Below are positions 30,293-38,345 of a stretch of 64,000 nucleotides of DNA, one piece after another; position 1 is the stretch's first letter; the number at the start of each line of letters is the position of its first letter. This stretch comes from Sphingomonas spermidinifaciens. Its GTDB lineage: Bacteria; Pseudomonadota; Alphaproteobacteria; Sphingomonadales; Sphingomonadaceae. The DNA is taken from positions 1,674,001 to 1,738,000 of the forward strand of contig NZ_NWMW01000001.1 in assembly GCF_002351485.1 (NCBI RefSeq), written 5' to 3'. A program made the position numbers and the translations under genes. The notes under the pieces are model-generated. The model was not told the origin of the DNA. It saw only the letters and a program-made list of their open reading frames with translations, and made no database searches.

Positions 30293-30946
30293 ATGAAATT
30301 CTTCGCTGATACCGCTAACGTCGATGACATTCGGGAACTGGCCGAAGCCGGGCTGCTCGACGGCGTCACCACCAACCCGTCGCTCATCGCCAAGGCGGGC
30401 CGCGACTTCATCGAAGTGACGCGCGAGATCTGCGGCATCGTCGAAGGCCCCGTCTCGGCCGAGGTCGTGGCGCTCGACCATGCCGAAATGATGCGCGAGG
30501 CGGAAATCCTTCGCAAGATCGGCGACAATGTCGCGGTCAAGGTGCCGCTGACGATCGACGGCCTCAAGACGTGCAAGGCGCTGACCGACGACGGCACGAT
30601 GGTCAATGTGACGCTCTGCTTCTCGGCCAACCAGGCGCTGCTCGCGGCCAAGGCTGGCGCGACCTTCATCTCGCCCTTCGTCGGCCGGCACGACGACAAC
30701 GGCTTCGACGGGATGCAGCTGATCGGCGACATCCGGCTGATCTACGACAACTACGCCTTCGACACCGAGATCCTGGTGGCGAGCGTGCGCCATCCCATCC
30801 ATGTCCTCGAAGCGGCAAAGATCGGCGCCGACGTGATGACCGCGCCCCCCTCGGTCATCAAGCAGCTGGTCAAGCATCCGTTGACCGACAAGGGCATCGA
30901 AGGCTTTCTCGCAGACTGGGCGAAGACGGGACAGAAGATCGGCTGA
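30293..30946 (+). CDS. fsa: Transaldolase / fructose-6-phosphate aldolase family (TalC-type)
   Basis: A 217-aa class I aldolase of the short transaldolase family. The Schiff-base lysine is K83 in VAVKVPLT, and the conserved [13 protein letters not shown] near residue 24 and [21 protein letters not shown] near 109 are visible. Members work as transaldolase in the pentose-phosphate pathway or as fructose-6-phosphate aldolase; residue inspection alone does not separate the two. It is cytosolic and stands divergent from the diguanylate cyclase. The ATG at 30293 follows a weak GAGG ribosome site. Confidence 0.9.
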   Translation: MKFFADTANVDDIRELAEAGLLDGVTTNPSLIAKAGRDFIEVTREICGIVEGPVSAEVVALDHAEMMREAEILRKIGDNVAVKVPLTIDGLKTCKALTDDGTMVNVTLCFSANQALLAAKAGATFISPFVGRHDDNGFDGMQLIGDIRLIYDNYAFDTEILVASVRHPIHVLEAAKIGADVMTAPPSVIKQLVKHPLTDKGIEGFLADWAKTGQKIG

Positions 30947-31052
30947 GGCAATCCACCGGGCAGGGCGGTGGGCGAAATCCGGTGGATGGCTGACACCGAT
31001 AGCCACTCGAAGCGTTCAACGCAGCGGTTGCCGCTAGAGCGAGAGCGCCGAG

Positions 31053-32054
31053 ATGACACTGGATCGTCCCACGCCGCCCGAAGATGCCATCGGCACGCCA
31101 CGTCGCCGGTCGACGGGAAGGCCGATCGTAGCGACCGTCATCTGCGCGCTGCTCCTGATCGGATCGTGCGTCGGGCAGCAGAACCTGCCGCGGCCGGACA
31201 TCGCAGGTCAGGGCGAGCTGGTCGGGCGGCTTCTGGGCGGGGCGCTGTTCGCGGCGCTGCTTTGGGGGATCGCCTTCGTCGTGACGATCCGCCGGGCGTC
31301 GCGTCGCGCACGGCTGATTTCGTTGTCGAGCCTGCTGGCGCTTGGCGTGCTGACACAGCTCGTCGCGCTCAACCGGCGTGCCGAGTCGGGCCGGGCCGTC
31401 GAAGCGGAGCGGACCCAAGCACGTGAGGTTGCCGCACAGGTCGATCGGATCGTGGAAAGCGATGGCAATAGCGGCATGACAGCGAGGCCTGACGCCGCGC
31501 CGCTGACGCAGCTCCTGGCGAACGGCGTCAACCAGAGCCTTGGAACGACGCGGCGCTTCAAGGCCGAAGCGGACGCCGCGGGGCTGGCGCAGGTGACAAG
31601 TTTCGAAGGACTGACGACGGCGTCACCGGTCCTCGATCGCTGCGATCGCGTCGCGGCGCTGGCCGGCCAAGCCGCCGCCGCCGAGCGCGAGATTGCGGAC
31701 ATTCAGGCCCGAGTGACGCGCGAGGGCGAAGCGATGGTGGCGCGCGGCGAATTGTCCGCGACCCAGTTCCGCAGCTTTCTGAGGGGCGCGGCGCAGACAC
31801 AGCCGCGGGCGGAGCGGCAATGGCAGCTCACCGGCGCGCTTGCGACCGATGGCGCGGCGCTGTGCGAGGTGCTGGCGCGCCGGCGTTGGCAGAAAGATGC
31901 AAGCGGCGCCGTGTTGTTCACCGACCGGGGCGACCTGACCGAAGCGCGCCCGCTCCTCGCGCGGATTGCGACGGCCTCGCGCGAGATGAATCGTCTGGCG
32001 AGCCGCGCTCGCAACGAGACGTCACACTTTCTGGCGAAGTCACGCACGAACTAA
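31053..32054 (+). CDS. Hypothetical inner-membrane protein (333 aa)
   Basis: Not recognised. Three hydrophobic helices lie near residues 24-42, 58-77 and 88-108. The remaining 220 residues form an Ala/Arg/Glu-rich, probably helical region that could be a coiled-coil domain, including repeated EREIADIQARV-like heptads near 210-240. It contains a single CDRV cysteine near 196 and CEV near 270. It follows the transaldolase gene by 106 bp and may share its transcript. No catalytic motif is seen. It could be a septum or envelope scaffold, but this is a guess. Confidence 0.6.
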   Translation: MTLDRPTPPEDAIGTPRRRSTGRPIVATVICALLLIGSCVGQQNLPRPDIAGQGELVGRLLGGALFAALLWGIAFVVTIRRASRRARLISLSSLLALGVLTQLVALNRRAESGRAVEAERTQAREVAAQVDRIVESDGNSGMTARPDAAPLTQLLANGVNQSLGTTRRFKAEADAAGLAQVTSFEGLTTASPVLDRCDRVAALAGQAAAAEREIADIQARVTREGEAMVARGELSATQFRSFLRGAAQTQPRAERQWQLTGALATDGAALCEVLARRRWQKDASGAVLFTDRGDLTEARPLLARIATASREMNRLASRARNETSHFLAKSRTN

Positions 32055-32145
32055 AGCCGGGCTGGACGAGCGGGAGAGAGGTGCGCGACCGGGTGGCAGC
32101 GATGGTGGCGCGCCGGGCGGCCCCGCCGCGGCCGTGGAAGCGGCC

Positions 32146-32919
32146 TTAATCGGAATCCCGGAACACCGCTTCCCGCTTCGCCAGGTTTGCCGCCACCGCC
32201 TCCCTCTGGTTCGGGCTGCCGATCAGCGCCGCCTGCTCGCGCGCTTCGGCGGCGAGGATCGTGGCGGCATCACCCTCCACTGCCACCAGACGCTTGGCGG
32301 CGCGGATCGCGTGCGGATTGCGGCTCGCGATCGCGCGGGCGAGCGCGCGTGCTTCCGCCAGCGGGTCGTCGGCGATGCGGGTGACGAAGCCGAGCACCAT
32401 CGCCTCCCGGGCCGCGAACTCACGCGCGGTGTAGATCGCCTCGCGCAGCACGTCGTCGCGGACGAGACCGCGCCACAGCGCGTACCCGCCCATATCGGGA
32501 ACGATGCCCCATTTGAGTTCCATCACCGACAGTCGCGCATCGGGCGCGGCGATCCGCACGTCGGCGCCGCTCGCGATCTGGAGCCCGCCGCCGAGCACCA
32601 CCCCGTGCAGCGCCGCGATCACCGGCATCGGCAGCGTGCGCCAGCCCCAAGCGACCTTCTGGAAGGAATTGGGCACCGGCCCCACGAGCGCGCCCAGGTC
32701 GCCCGCCGCCGCCATGCTCGCCATGTCGAGCCCCGCGCAGAAGCCGCGCCCTTCGCCTGACAGCACCACCGCGCGCACCTCGGTCGCCGCCGAAAGCCGG
32801 TCGATCGCCGCGCCCAGCGAAGCGAACATCGCCGGGTCGAGCGCGTTGAGCTTGTCGGGCCGCGCCAGCCGCACCTCGGCCACGCCGCCCTCGATCGTTA
32901 TCGTCACCCGGTCGTTCAT
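32146..32919 (-). CDS. Enoyl-CoA hydratase/isomerase (crotonase family)
   Basis: A 257-aa crotonase-fold enzyme acting on acyl-CoA thioesters. It has the N-terminal VRLARPDKLNALD, the oxyanion-hole segment GRGFCAGLDMASM near residue 57, and the ALHGVVLGGGLQIA stretch near 103. In the last stretch the residue usually used for hydratase activity is an acidic one at about 129 (WGIVPDMGGYA), not read as certain. The ATG at 32919 is chosen because GGGAGG lies about six bases upstream, whereas for the ATG at 32925 it would be adjacent. It starts 21 bp downstream of the winged-helix gene and may be the last gene of that operon. Confidence 0.88.
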   Translation of the reverse strand: MNDRVTITIEGGVAEVRLARPDKLNALDPAMFASLGAAIDRLSAATEVRAVVLSGEGRGFCAGLDMASMAAAGDLGALVGPVPNSFQKVAWGWRTLPMPVIAALHGVVLGGGLQIASGADVRIAAPDARLSVMELKWGIVPDMGGYALWRGLVRDDVLREAIYTAREFAAREAMVLGFVTRIADDPLAEARALARAIASRNPHAIRAAKRLVAVEGDAATILAAEAREQAALIGSPNQREAVAANLAKREAVFRDSD

Positions 32920-32940
32920 CGGCATCCTCCCGAGGCAAAG

Positions 32941-33552
32941 CTAGGCCGCCGACAGGCGGTAGCCAAGCCCGCGGTCGGTGTGCAGCATCGGCGTGGCGCC
33001 GGGCGGATCGAGCGCGGCCCGCAGGCGGGCGACATGGACCTGCACGACATTGGTGCCGGGATCGAAGCCGAGCCGCCACACCTCGCGCAGCAGCTCGGCG
33101 CGTGGCACCGCGCGGCCGGCCTGTCGCGCCAGATAGGCGAGCAGCGCATATTCGCGTGCCCGCAACCGCAGCGGCCGGTCGTCGCGGCGGGCCGCACGCG
33201 CGACCGGATCGAGCTCGAGCGCGCCGATGCGAATTCGCCCGGCGGGCGCGCGCAGGCGAGCGGCCAGACGCGCGGCGATCTCGGCGGGGGCGGCATCGGC
33301 ACAGACGGCCTCGTCCGCGCCGGCATCCAGCGCGGCGATCACGTCGTCGGCGCGCTCGACCAGCAGCATCAGCGGCCCCGCCCAGCCGGTCCGGCGGACC
33401 TGCGCCACCAGCGGATGCGGCGCCGCGCCACTGCGCAGCACCAGCGCGTCGGCCCCGGCCGCCAGCGGCGCCGCTGCCAGCAACCCGCGTGCCGCCAGCG
33501 CGGCGGCGAGGGCCGGGTTTGGCGGGTCACAGGCGATGCGGCCGAGGATCAC
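32941..33552 (-). CDS. Pseudo-receiver winged-helix regulator (OmpR-type DNA-binding domain)
   Basis: A 203-aa protein. The C-terminal half (about 105-203) is an OmpR/PhoB winged-helix domain: LRLRAREYALLAYLARQAGRAV, then VVQVHVARLRAALD and HTDRGLGYRLSA. The N-terminal half has the length and spacing of a receiver domain (ADALVLRSG near 35, GADEAVCADAAP near 80), but the phospho-acceptor Asp is replaced by Arg and the conserved Lys is missing, so it cannot be phosphorylated in the usual way. It starts at GTG 33552, nine bp after the previous gene. No histidine kinase gene is adjacent. It probably regulates its own cassette. Confidence 0.8.
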   Translation of the reverse strand: MILGRIACDPPNPALAAALAARGLLAAAPLAAGADALVLRSGAAPHPLVAQVRRTGWAGPLMLLVERADDVIAALDAGADEAVCADAAPAEIAARLAARLRAPAGRIRIGALELDPVARAARRDDRPLRLRAREYALLAYLARQAGRAVPRAELLREVWRLGFDPGTNVVQVHVARLRAALDPPGATPMLHTDRGLGYRLSAA

Positions 33553-33561
33553 TTGCGCAAA

Positions 33562-34473
33562 TTACAGGATTTGCCCGACCCTCTCGCCTTGAAGTTGATC
33601 CAGATCGGTCAGAATCGCGCGGGCGTGCGCCGCCAGCATCCGGTCGGCGGCGACCTCTTCGCGCGCCAGGATCGGTCGCAGCGTGGCCGGTGCGACGCGC
33701 GCCAGCGTCCGCCACGCCGCGACGCGCATCCTCGGCTGGCGGTGCCGCGCAGCGAACCGCTCAGCAAGGTCGAGGCCGTCTCCCAGCTCGACCGCCAGAT
33801 CGAGCAGCAGGGCGGCGGGCAGCCCGCCGAGCTCTCCCGCGATGCAGTTCCGGTCGGTGTCGTAGCGATACTGGCCGATCCACGCCGTCGCGGCGTCGCG
33901 GGCGAGCAGATTGACCGACACTGAAAAGGACGTGGGCGGCGCCTGCGCATGCACGTCGCGTCCTGCGCGGTACAGCCGCACGTCGCCGGGCGCGAGTCGG
34001 TGGCGGCCCAGCGGCGTGAGCGCCACCGCTTCGCCGGGCACCCCGGCAACGGGTTCGGGCACCTCCCACTCGTCGCTCCAATAGCCCGGCCCGCTGTGGC
34101 CGCAGGTGAGGAAGGCGAAGTCGTGGTCGTGCGCCACGCCATAGAAAAACGCCGCCGGACCGCTGTCGGCCAGGATCGCGTCGCCGATGCCCGGCCAGAA
34201 GGCGGCGCGGAGCACGAAACGTTGGCCGGGCGGCGCCAGCAGCAGCGCCTGTGCGCCGTAGCCGCCGCTCGTCGCATCGGCCCCGCCCGCCGCCAGCACG
34301 CGCTCGGCTACTCGGGCGACAAGGCCGCGATCGGCCGACAACGCGGCGAGGTCGTCGGCGAGCGTCGCCAGCCCCGCCTCGTCGCGCACGTCCGCGCCCG
34401 AGGCTTTGGCGCGCGCCAGGCATTCGGCGGCGTCGAGCCCGCCGGATGGCGCGACCGCGATCAGGCGGGACAT
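33562..34473 (-). CDS. Hypothetical cupin/HEAT-like protein (303 aa)
   Basis: Not recognised by name. A beta-rich centre carries HDHDF (H115 and H117), CGHSGPGYWSDEWEVPEP near 124-141, and a later VHAQ (H175), an order resembling the HxH...H metal site of cupin-type thiol dioxygenases, with acidic residues E135 and E137 between. The last 70 residues (MRVAAWRTLARVAPATLRPIL) look like HEAT repeats. It overlaps the end of the upstream HEAT-like gene by 13 bp. Cytosolic location is likely. A catalytic function, perhaps modifying the 45-aa peptide encoded upstream, is inference only. Confidence 0.6.
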   Translation of the reverse strand: MSRLIAVAPSGGLDAAECLARAKASGADVRDEAGLATLADDLAALSADRGLVARVAERVLAAGGADATSGGYGAQALLLAPPGQRFVLRAAFWPGIGDAILADSGPAAFFYGVAHDHDFAFLTCGHSGPGYWSDEWEVPEPVAGVPGEAVALTPLGRHRLAPGDVRLYRAGRDVHAQAPPTSFSVSVNLLARDAATAWIGQYRYDTDRNCIAGELGGLPAALLLDLAVELGDGLDLAERFAARHRQPRMRVAAWRTLARVAPATLRPILAREEVAADRMLAAHARAILTDLDQLQGERVGQIL

Positions 34474-35291
34474 GCCGGCATCGCCAGCGCTGCCACAGCG
34501 GCATCCCGCACCTCTGGGTGCGGATCGCCCACGGCCATGGCGGCGAGCACCGGTCGCGCACCCGCCGCATCTCGCGCCAGCCAGTGACGCATCGCCGCCC
34601 AGCGGACGAAGAAGGCCGGGTGCCGTGCCGCCGCCGCCAGCCCCTCGCTGCCGCCGTCCAGCGCACCGAGCAGTTCGACCAGCATCGCCGCGCGCGCCGG
34701 CTCGCCCTCGGCGGCGGCGACGCGGCGCAGGCGGCCACCGGGCAGCGCATATTCGCGCAGCAGCGGCGCCGCGCCTTGGGCGAGCGTCAGCGTCAACAGG
34801 ACCAGCTCGCGGCCCACCGCGACGATGCGATGGGCGTCCCGACGTCCGTCGATCTCCATCACGGCGCCCGCTCTAAGTGCCGATGAGCAACGCCGGCCGA
34901 GCGGCGGCGCCGAGGCGGCGGTAAACCGGTCATCGACCTCCCCCGCCGGCCAGCGATCAAGACGCCCGCTGCCGCCGAGGACGCGCACGAACATGTGCCG
35001 CCCGCTCGCGACGACGCCGGTCGCGGCGGCGGCGCCCGGCCCGATCATCGTGACCGTCAGCGCGGCTCCGGCACGGCGCTCGATCACCAGCGTCGCTCGA
35101 TCGCCGGCCACGCGGCACGCCAGCGGCCACCCGGCGTCGGGATGCGCCAGCAACGGGCCGAGCATCGCCGCCGCCCAGCCCGGATCGGCGATCAATCGCA
35201 TCGCTGCGGCAACGGGATCTTCGACCTCATCGAGCGCGGCAAACGATGCGAACGCCTGGCTCGCTCGCCATGCTTTCAGGCGGTCGCTCAG
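34461..35291 (-). CDS. Hypothetical HEAT-repeat-like protein, possible CTG start
   Basis: Not recognised. About 276 aa if it starts at the CTG at 35291. The last third looks like HEAT repeats (FVRWAAMRHWLARD, EVRDAAVAALAMP). The first ATG in frame is at 35201, but residues upstream of it (RLKAWRASQAFASFAALDEV) look coding, and no ATG, GTG or TTG occurs in frame there. The CTG has a GGGAGG site six bases upstream and overlaps the TGA of the 45-aa peptide gene as CTGA. It overlaps the 303-aa gene downstream, which has similar C-terminal repeats. Peptide binding or scaffolding is possible. Confidence 0.6.
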   Translation of the reverse strand: MSDRLKAWRASQAFASFAALDEVEDPVAAAMRLIADPGWAAAMLGPLLAHPDAGWPLACRVAGDRATLVIERRAGAALTVTMIGPGAAAATGVVASGRHMFVRVLGGSGRLDRWPAGEVDDRFTAASAPPLGRRCSSALRAGAVMEIDGRRDAHRIVAVGRELVLLTLTLAQGAAPLLREYALPGGRLRRVAAAEGEPARAAMLVELLGALDGGSEGLAAAARHPAFFVRWAAMRHWLARDAAGARPVLAAMAVGDPHPEVRDAAVAALAMPACPA

Positions 35292-35425
35292 CGGGTCCCT
35301 CCCGTCATCGCGACGACGTAGACATAGACGTCGTCGCCCTGCCGCTCGGCCGCGGGAATGGCGGCGGGATCACTGACCCGCGTGGCAAGGCTGGGCAGGC
35401 GGTCGAGTGCGAGACAGTCAGGCAT
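35288..35425 (-). CDS. Small 45-aa peptide gene heading the HEAT/cupin cassette
   Basis: A 45-aa ORF with a strong AAGGGGG ribosome site and mostly G/C third positions. The N-terminal half (MPDCLALDRLPSLATRV) looks leader-like; the end is DDVYVYVVAMTGGTR, rich in aromatic and small residues. It is followed without a gap by the HEAT-like gene, the cupin/HEAT gene and the winged-helix gene. This arrangement, a short peptide before putative modifying or binding proteins, resembles a precursor-peptide locus, but no known family is recognised. It could also be a leader peptide controlling the downstream gene. Confidence 0.5.
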   Translation of the reverse strand: MPDCLALDRLPSLATRVSDPAAIPAAERQGDDVYVYVVAMTGGTR

Positions 35426-35548
35426 GTCGGTTTCCCCCTTGCCGCCCGGGATCGGCGGCAAGGGTCAGCATCGCCCGAGTGCACGTGCGAACGCAGTTAA
35501 TTCGGTGTAACCTTGCCGTGGGCGTCGCCTTGAGCTTCAAGGGCGGCA

Positions 35549-35989
35549 ATGGCCGAACCCCGCCCCATCCCCTTCCATCCCGAACAGTTCCTCCAGCGGA
35601 CGCAGGCGCATCATGGCGGCATCCTCGGCATCGGCTATCGCGCGCACGGCGCCGACTGGGCCGAGCTCGACCTGCCGTGGAAGCACGAGCTGGTCGGCGA
35701 CCCGGCGAGCGGCGTGCTCGCCTCCGGCCCGATCGTCGCGCTGATGGACATGGCGACAAGCGTCGCGGTGTGGATGAAGCGCGGCGGCTTCGTGCCGCAT
35801 GCGACGCTCGACCTGCGCGTCGATTACCTGCGGCCGGCGCGATCGGGCGCGACGGTGATCGGGCGCGGCGAATGTTATCGGCTGACGCGCGCGATCGCGT
35901 TCGTGCGGGGCATCGCGCATGACGGCGACCCCGACGATCCGGTTGCGCATGTCGCCGGCACCTTCATGTCGACGGGCGCGACGCCGTGA
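35549..35989 (+). CDS. PaaI-family hotdog thioesterase (146 aa)
   Basis: A single hotdog-fold domain of the PaaI type, hydrolysing acyl- or aryl-CoA thioesters. The helix motif SGPIVALMDMATSVAVW, with the catalytic acidic residue in MDMA near residue 65, and the strand TLDLRVDYLRPAR are typical. The TGA at 35987-35989 overlaps a GTG start of a second hotdog gene, so the two probably form a heteromeric or sequential enzyme pair. The gene is divergent from the 45-aa peptide gene. The substrate is not predictable. Confidence 0.82.
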   Translation: MAEPRPIPFHPEQFLQRTQAHHGGILGIGYRAHGADWAELDLPWKHELVGDPASGVLASGPIVALMDMATSVAVWMKRGGFVPHATLDLRVDYLRPARSGATVIGRGECYRLTRAIAFVRGIAHDGDPDDPVAHVAGTFMSTGATP

Positions 35990-36363
35990 AGCTGCCCCCC
36001 TATGCGCAGCTCCTCGGCCTTCGCGTCGAGCCCGATGCCGACGGCGCGCCGATCCTCGTCATGCCGTTCGGCGACGCGGTGATGGGGCGCCCGGGCTTTG
36101 TCCACGGCGGCGCGATCGGTGGACTCGTGGAAATGGCAGCGGTGGCGGCGCTGCGTCACGCGCTCGCCGACGAGGGCGTTTCGGTCAAGCCGATCAACCT
36201 CACCACCGACTTTATGCGCGGCGGCCGCGATGCGGACACGCGGGCGGCGGGCCATGTCGTCCGTCTCGGCACCCGCATCGCCAATGTCGAGGCGTTCGCG
36301 TGGCAGGACGATTGCCACCGCCCGATCGCGGCGGCGCGGATCAACTTCCTGCTGGTGAGATGA
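35986..36363 (+). CDS. Second PaaI-family hotdog thioesterase (125 aa)
   Basis: A 125-aa hotdog domain with VHGGAIGGLVEMAAVAAL near residue 39, in which the acidic catalytic residue (E49) lies, and INLTTDFMRGG near 70. It starts at GTG 35986, overlapping the previous thioesterase by 4 bp, so translation is coupled. A tandem pair of hotdog proteins is common for dimers made of unlike chains. Followed by a palindromic stretch and the convergent sugar dehydrogenase gene. Confidence 0.82.
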   Translation: MKLPPYAQLLGLRVEPDADGAPILVMPFGDAVMGRPGFVHGGAIGGLVEMAAVAALRHALADEGVSVKPINLTTDFMRGGRDADTRAAGHVVRLGTRIANVEAFAWQDDCHRPIAAARINFLLVR

Positions 36364-36370
36364 CGTGCCG

Positions 36371-36442
36371 GGCTCTCGCGAAGGCGGGAGCCTAGAGCTG
36401 CAAGCGCACCGCCCGTGACCCTTGAGCTCCCGGCGCGGGAGC
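36371..36442. repeat. Palindromic repeats between convergent genes
   Basis: Two hairpins lie between converging gene ends. The first has arms GGCTC (36371-36375) and GAGCC (36388-36392), with inner CTCGCG/GGCGGGAG similarity. The second is GCTCCCG (36426-36432) and CGGGAGC (36436-36442), a perfect 7-bp stem with a 3-nt loop. GC-rich palindromes of this type recur in intergenic spaces of sphingomonad genomes and may also end transcription on both sides. Confidence 0.5.
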
Positions 36443-36447
36443 CCGCA

Positions 36448-37611
36448 TCAGGCCTTGGGCGTCAGCTTGAGCAATCGCCCGCCCTCGCCGTCCTCGAGGA
36501 CATAGATCGCGCCATCCGGCCCCTGCTCGACCTCGCGGATGCGGTTGCCCATCGGGAACTGATCGCCCTTGGTCGCGCTCGTCCCGTTCACATCGACGCG
36601 GATCAACGCTTCGCTCGACAATCCGCCGACGAAGACGTCGCCCTTCCACTGCGGGAAGGCGTCGCCCGTATAGACGATCAGACCGCCGGGCGAGATCGAG
36701 GGGTTCCACCAGACCTTCGGCGCCTCGAACCCGTCGCCCGGCGCGTGGTCGGGGATCGGGCGGCCATCATAATGGTCGCCGTTCGACACCTTGGGATAGC
36801 CATAGTTGCGGCCGGCCACGATCAGGTTGATCTCGTCGCCGCCCTGCGGCCCCATCTCCTGCTCCCACAAATTGCCCGCCGGATCGAAGGCGAGGCCGAG
36901 CAGGTTGCGGTGGCCATAGGACCAGACAGCGGGATGAAAGCCCTTCTGCGTCAGCGCCGGATCACCCGCCGGCCTGCCGTCGAGCGTCAGGCGAAGGACC
37001 TTGCCCAGCGTCGCCTTGGGATCCTGTGCCGGGTCTAACTTCTGCCGCTCGCCATTGGTGAAGAACAGGTGCTGACCGTCGGGCGCAAAGGCGATGCGGC
37101 CCGAATAATGGCCGTCGCCGTCGACGAAGGGCGTCGCGCGAAAGAGCTCGGTCACGTTCTCCAGCCGCGCAGTACCGCCCGTGTCGGCCAGCCGCCCGCG
37201 CCACAGCGCAACGCCCTTGCCGCCCGGCCCTGCGATCGAGGCGGAGAAATAGACGAGACGGTTCTGTGCGAAGCCGGGCGCGAGCACCACGTCCATAAGG
37301 GCGCCCTGCCCCTCGCTGTCCACCGCCGGGGTCCCCGCGACCGGCGTCTTGGTCTTGCCGTCGGCGCTGACGAGTAGCATCTGCCCGGCCTTCTGCGTCA
37401 CCAGCATGCGCGCGTCAGGCAGAAAGGTCATCGCCCAGGGCGAATCAAAGGTCGCGACTGCCGCGGTCTGGAACGGCAGCCCGCCGCTGGTCGGGCTGGC
37501 GGTCGGGGTCGTGCTCTGGGTGGGCACGGGTGCAGGGTCGGACGGCGCGCCGCCGTCGTTGCAGGCGATCAGCGCGATCGCAGCGACCGCAAGGGCAAGA
37601 GGGGCACGCAT
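36448..37611 (-). CDS. PQQ-dependent aldose sugar dehydrogenase-like lipoprotein
   Basis: A 387-aa protein of the soluble PQQ glucose dehydrogenase / aldose sugar dehydrogenase (YliI) fold. The signal ends in a lipobox (ALIAC, Cys 17), so it is probably anchored in the outer membrane facing the periplasm. Beta-propeller features include SPWAMTFLPDARMLVTQKAG near 57, DGHYSGRIAFAPDG near 167 and YGHRNLLGLAFDPAGNLWEQEMGPQGGDE near 234, with the conserved His and Arg of the catalytic site. The ATG at 37611 is preferred (GGGAGA upstream). The acceptor and sugar are unknown. Confidence 0.85.
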   Translation of the reverse strand: MRAPLALAVAAIALIACNDGGAPSDPAPVPTQSTTPTASPTSGGLPFQTAAVATFDSPWAMTFLPDARMLVTQKAGQMLLVSADGKTKTPVAGTPAVDSEGQGALMDVVLAPGFAQNRLVYFSASIAGPGGKGVALWRGRLADTGGTARLENVTELFRATPFVDGDGHYSGRIAFAPDGQHLFFTNGERQKLDPAQDPKATLGKVLRLTLDGRPAGDPALTQKGFHPAVWSYGHRNLLGLAFDPAGNLWEQEMGPQGGDEINLIVAGRNYGYPKVSNGDHYDGRPIPDHAPGDGFEAPKVWWNPSISPGGLIVYTGDAFPQWKGDVFVGGLSSEALIRVDVNGTSATKGDQFPMGNRIREVEQGPDGAIYVLEDGEGGRLLKLTPKA

Positions 37612-37796
37612 CTGGGTCTCTCCCGGCAAATAAGTTGCTTGGCGAACCCGTAGCATGATGGCCGGTTCCGCCAAGTCTTGTGCGCCTGCCCCAAGGCGCG
37701 TATATGCCCCATTGTTCTCGACATTGGTGACATTGCCGGGGTCGGGGCCGAAAGGCTCCGGCACGAAACCCGCTTGTCTGCCTGCCGGAGTGGAAT

Positions 37797-38336
37797 TTGA
37801 CCGATATTGCCCGCCTGACCGACCTGATCGAACCCGAAGCCCGTGCGCTCGGGCTGTCGCTGGTGCGCGTCAAGTTCTTTGGCGGCCGGTCGGACCCGAC
37901 GCTTCAGGTGATGGCCGAGCGGCCCGACACGCGCCAGCTGGTGATCGAGGATTGCGCCGAACTGTCGCGCCGCATCTCCGACCGGCTCGATGCGCTGGAG
38001 GCCGAAGGCAACGACCCGATCGAGGGCGCGTATCGGCTCGAGGTATCCTCGCCCGGCATCGACCGCCCGCTCACGCGCCTCACCGACTATGCCGACTGGG
38101 CGGGGCATGAGGCCCGCCTGACGCTGACCGAGCCGGTCGAGGGACGCAAGCAGCTGACCGGCGACCTCGTCGGCGTCGAGGGGACCGCGGTGACGATCGA
38201 CGTACGCAAGCATCAGCCGATGACCGTCGACTTCGCGCAGATCGCCGACGCCAAATTGCTGCTCACCGATCGGCTGATTGCCGCGACGCAGCCGCTCTCT
38301 GTCGAGGGCGCCGACAAGATTCTCACGGAAGGGTAA
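37797..38336 (+). CDS. rimP: Ribosome maturation factor RimP
   Basis: A 179-aa protein required for 30S subunit maturation. The N-terminal GLSLVRVKFFGGRSDPTLQVMAERPD and the central YRLEVSSPGIDRPLTR (near 80) are characteristic. It starts at TTG 37797, with GGAG six bases upstream. It is the first gene of the conserved rimP-nusA-ylxR-infB block, and nusA follows after 9 bp. Confidence 0.93.
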   Translation: MTDIARLTDLIEPEARALGLSLVRVKFFGGRSDPTLQVMAERPDTRQLVIEDCAELSRRISDRLDALEAEGNDPIEGAYRLEVSSPGIDRPLTRLTDYADWAGHEARLTLTEPVEGRKQLTGDLVGVEGTAVTIDVRKHQPMTVDFAQIADAKLLLTDRLIAATQPLSVEGADKILTEG

Positions 38337-38345
38337 CAGACGAAG

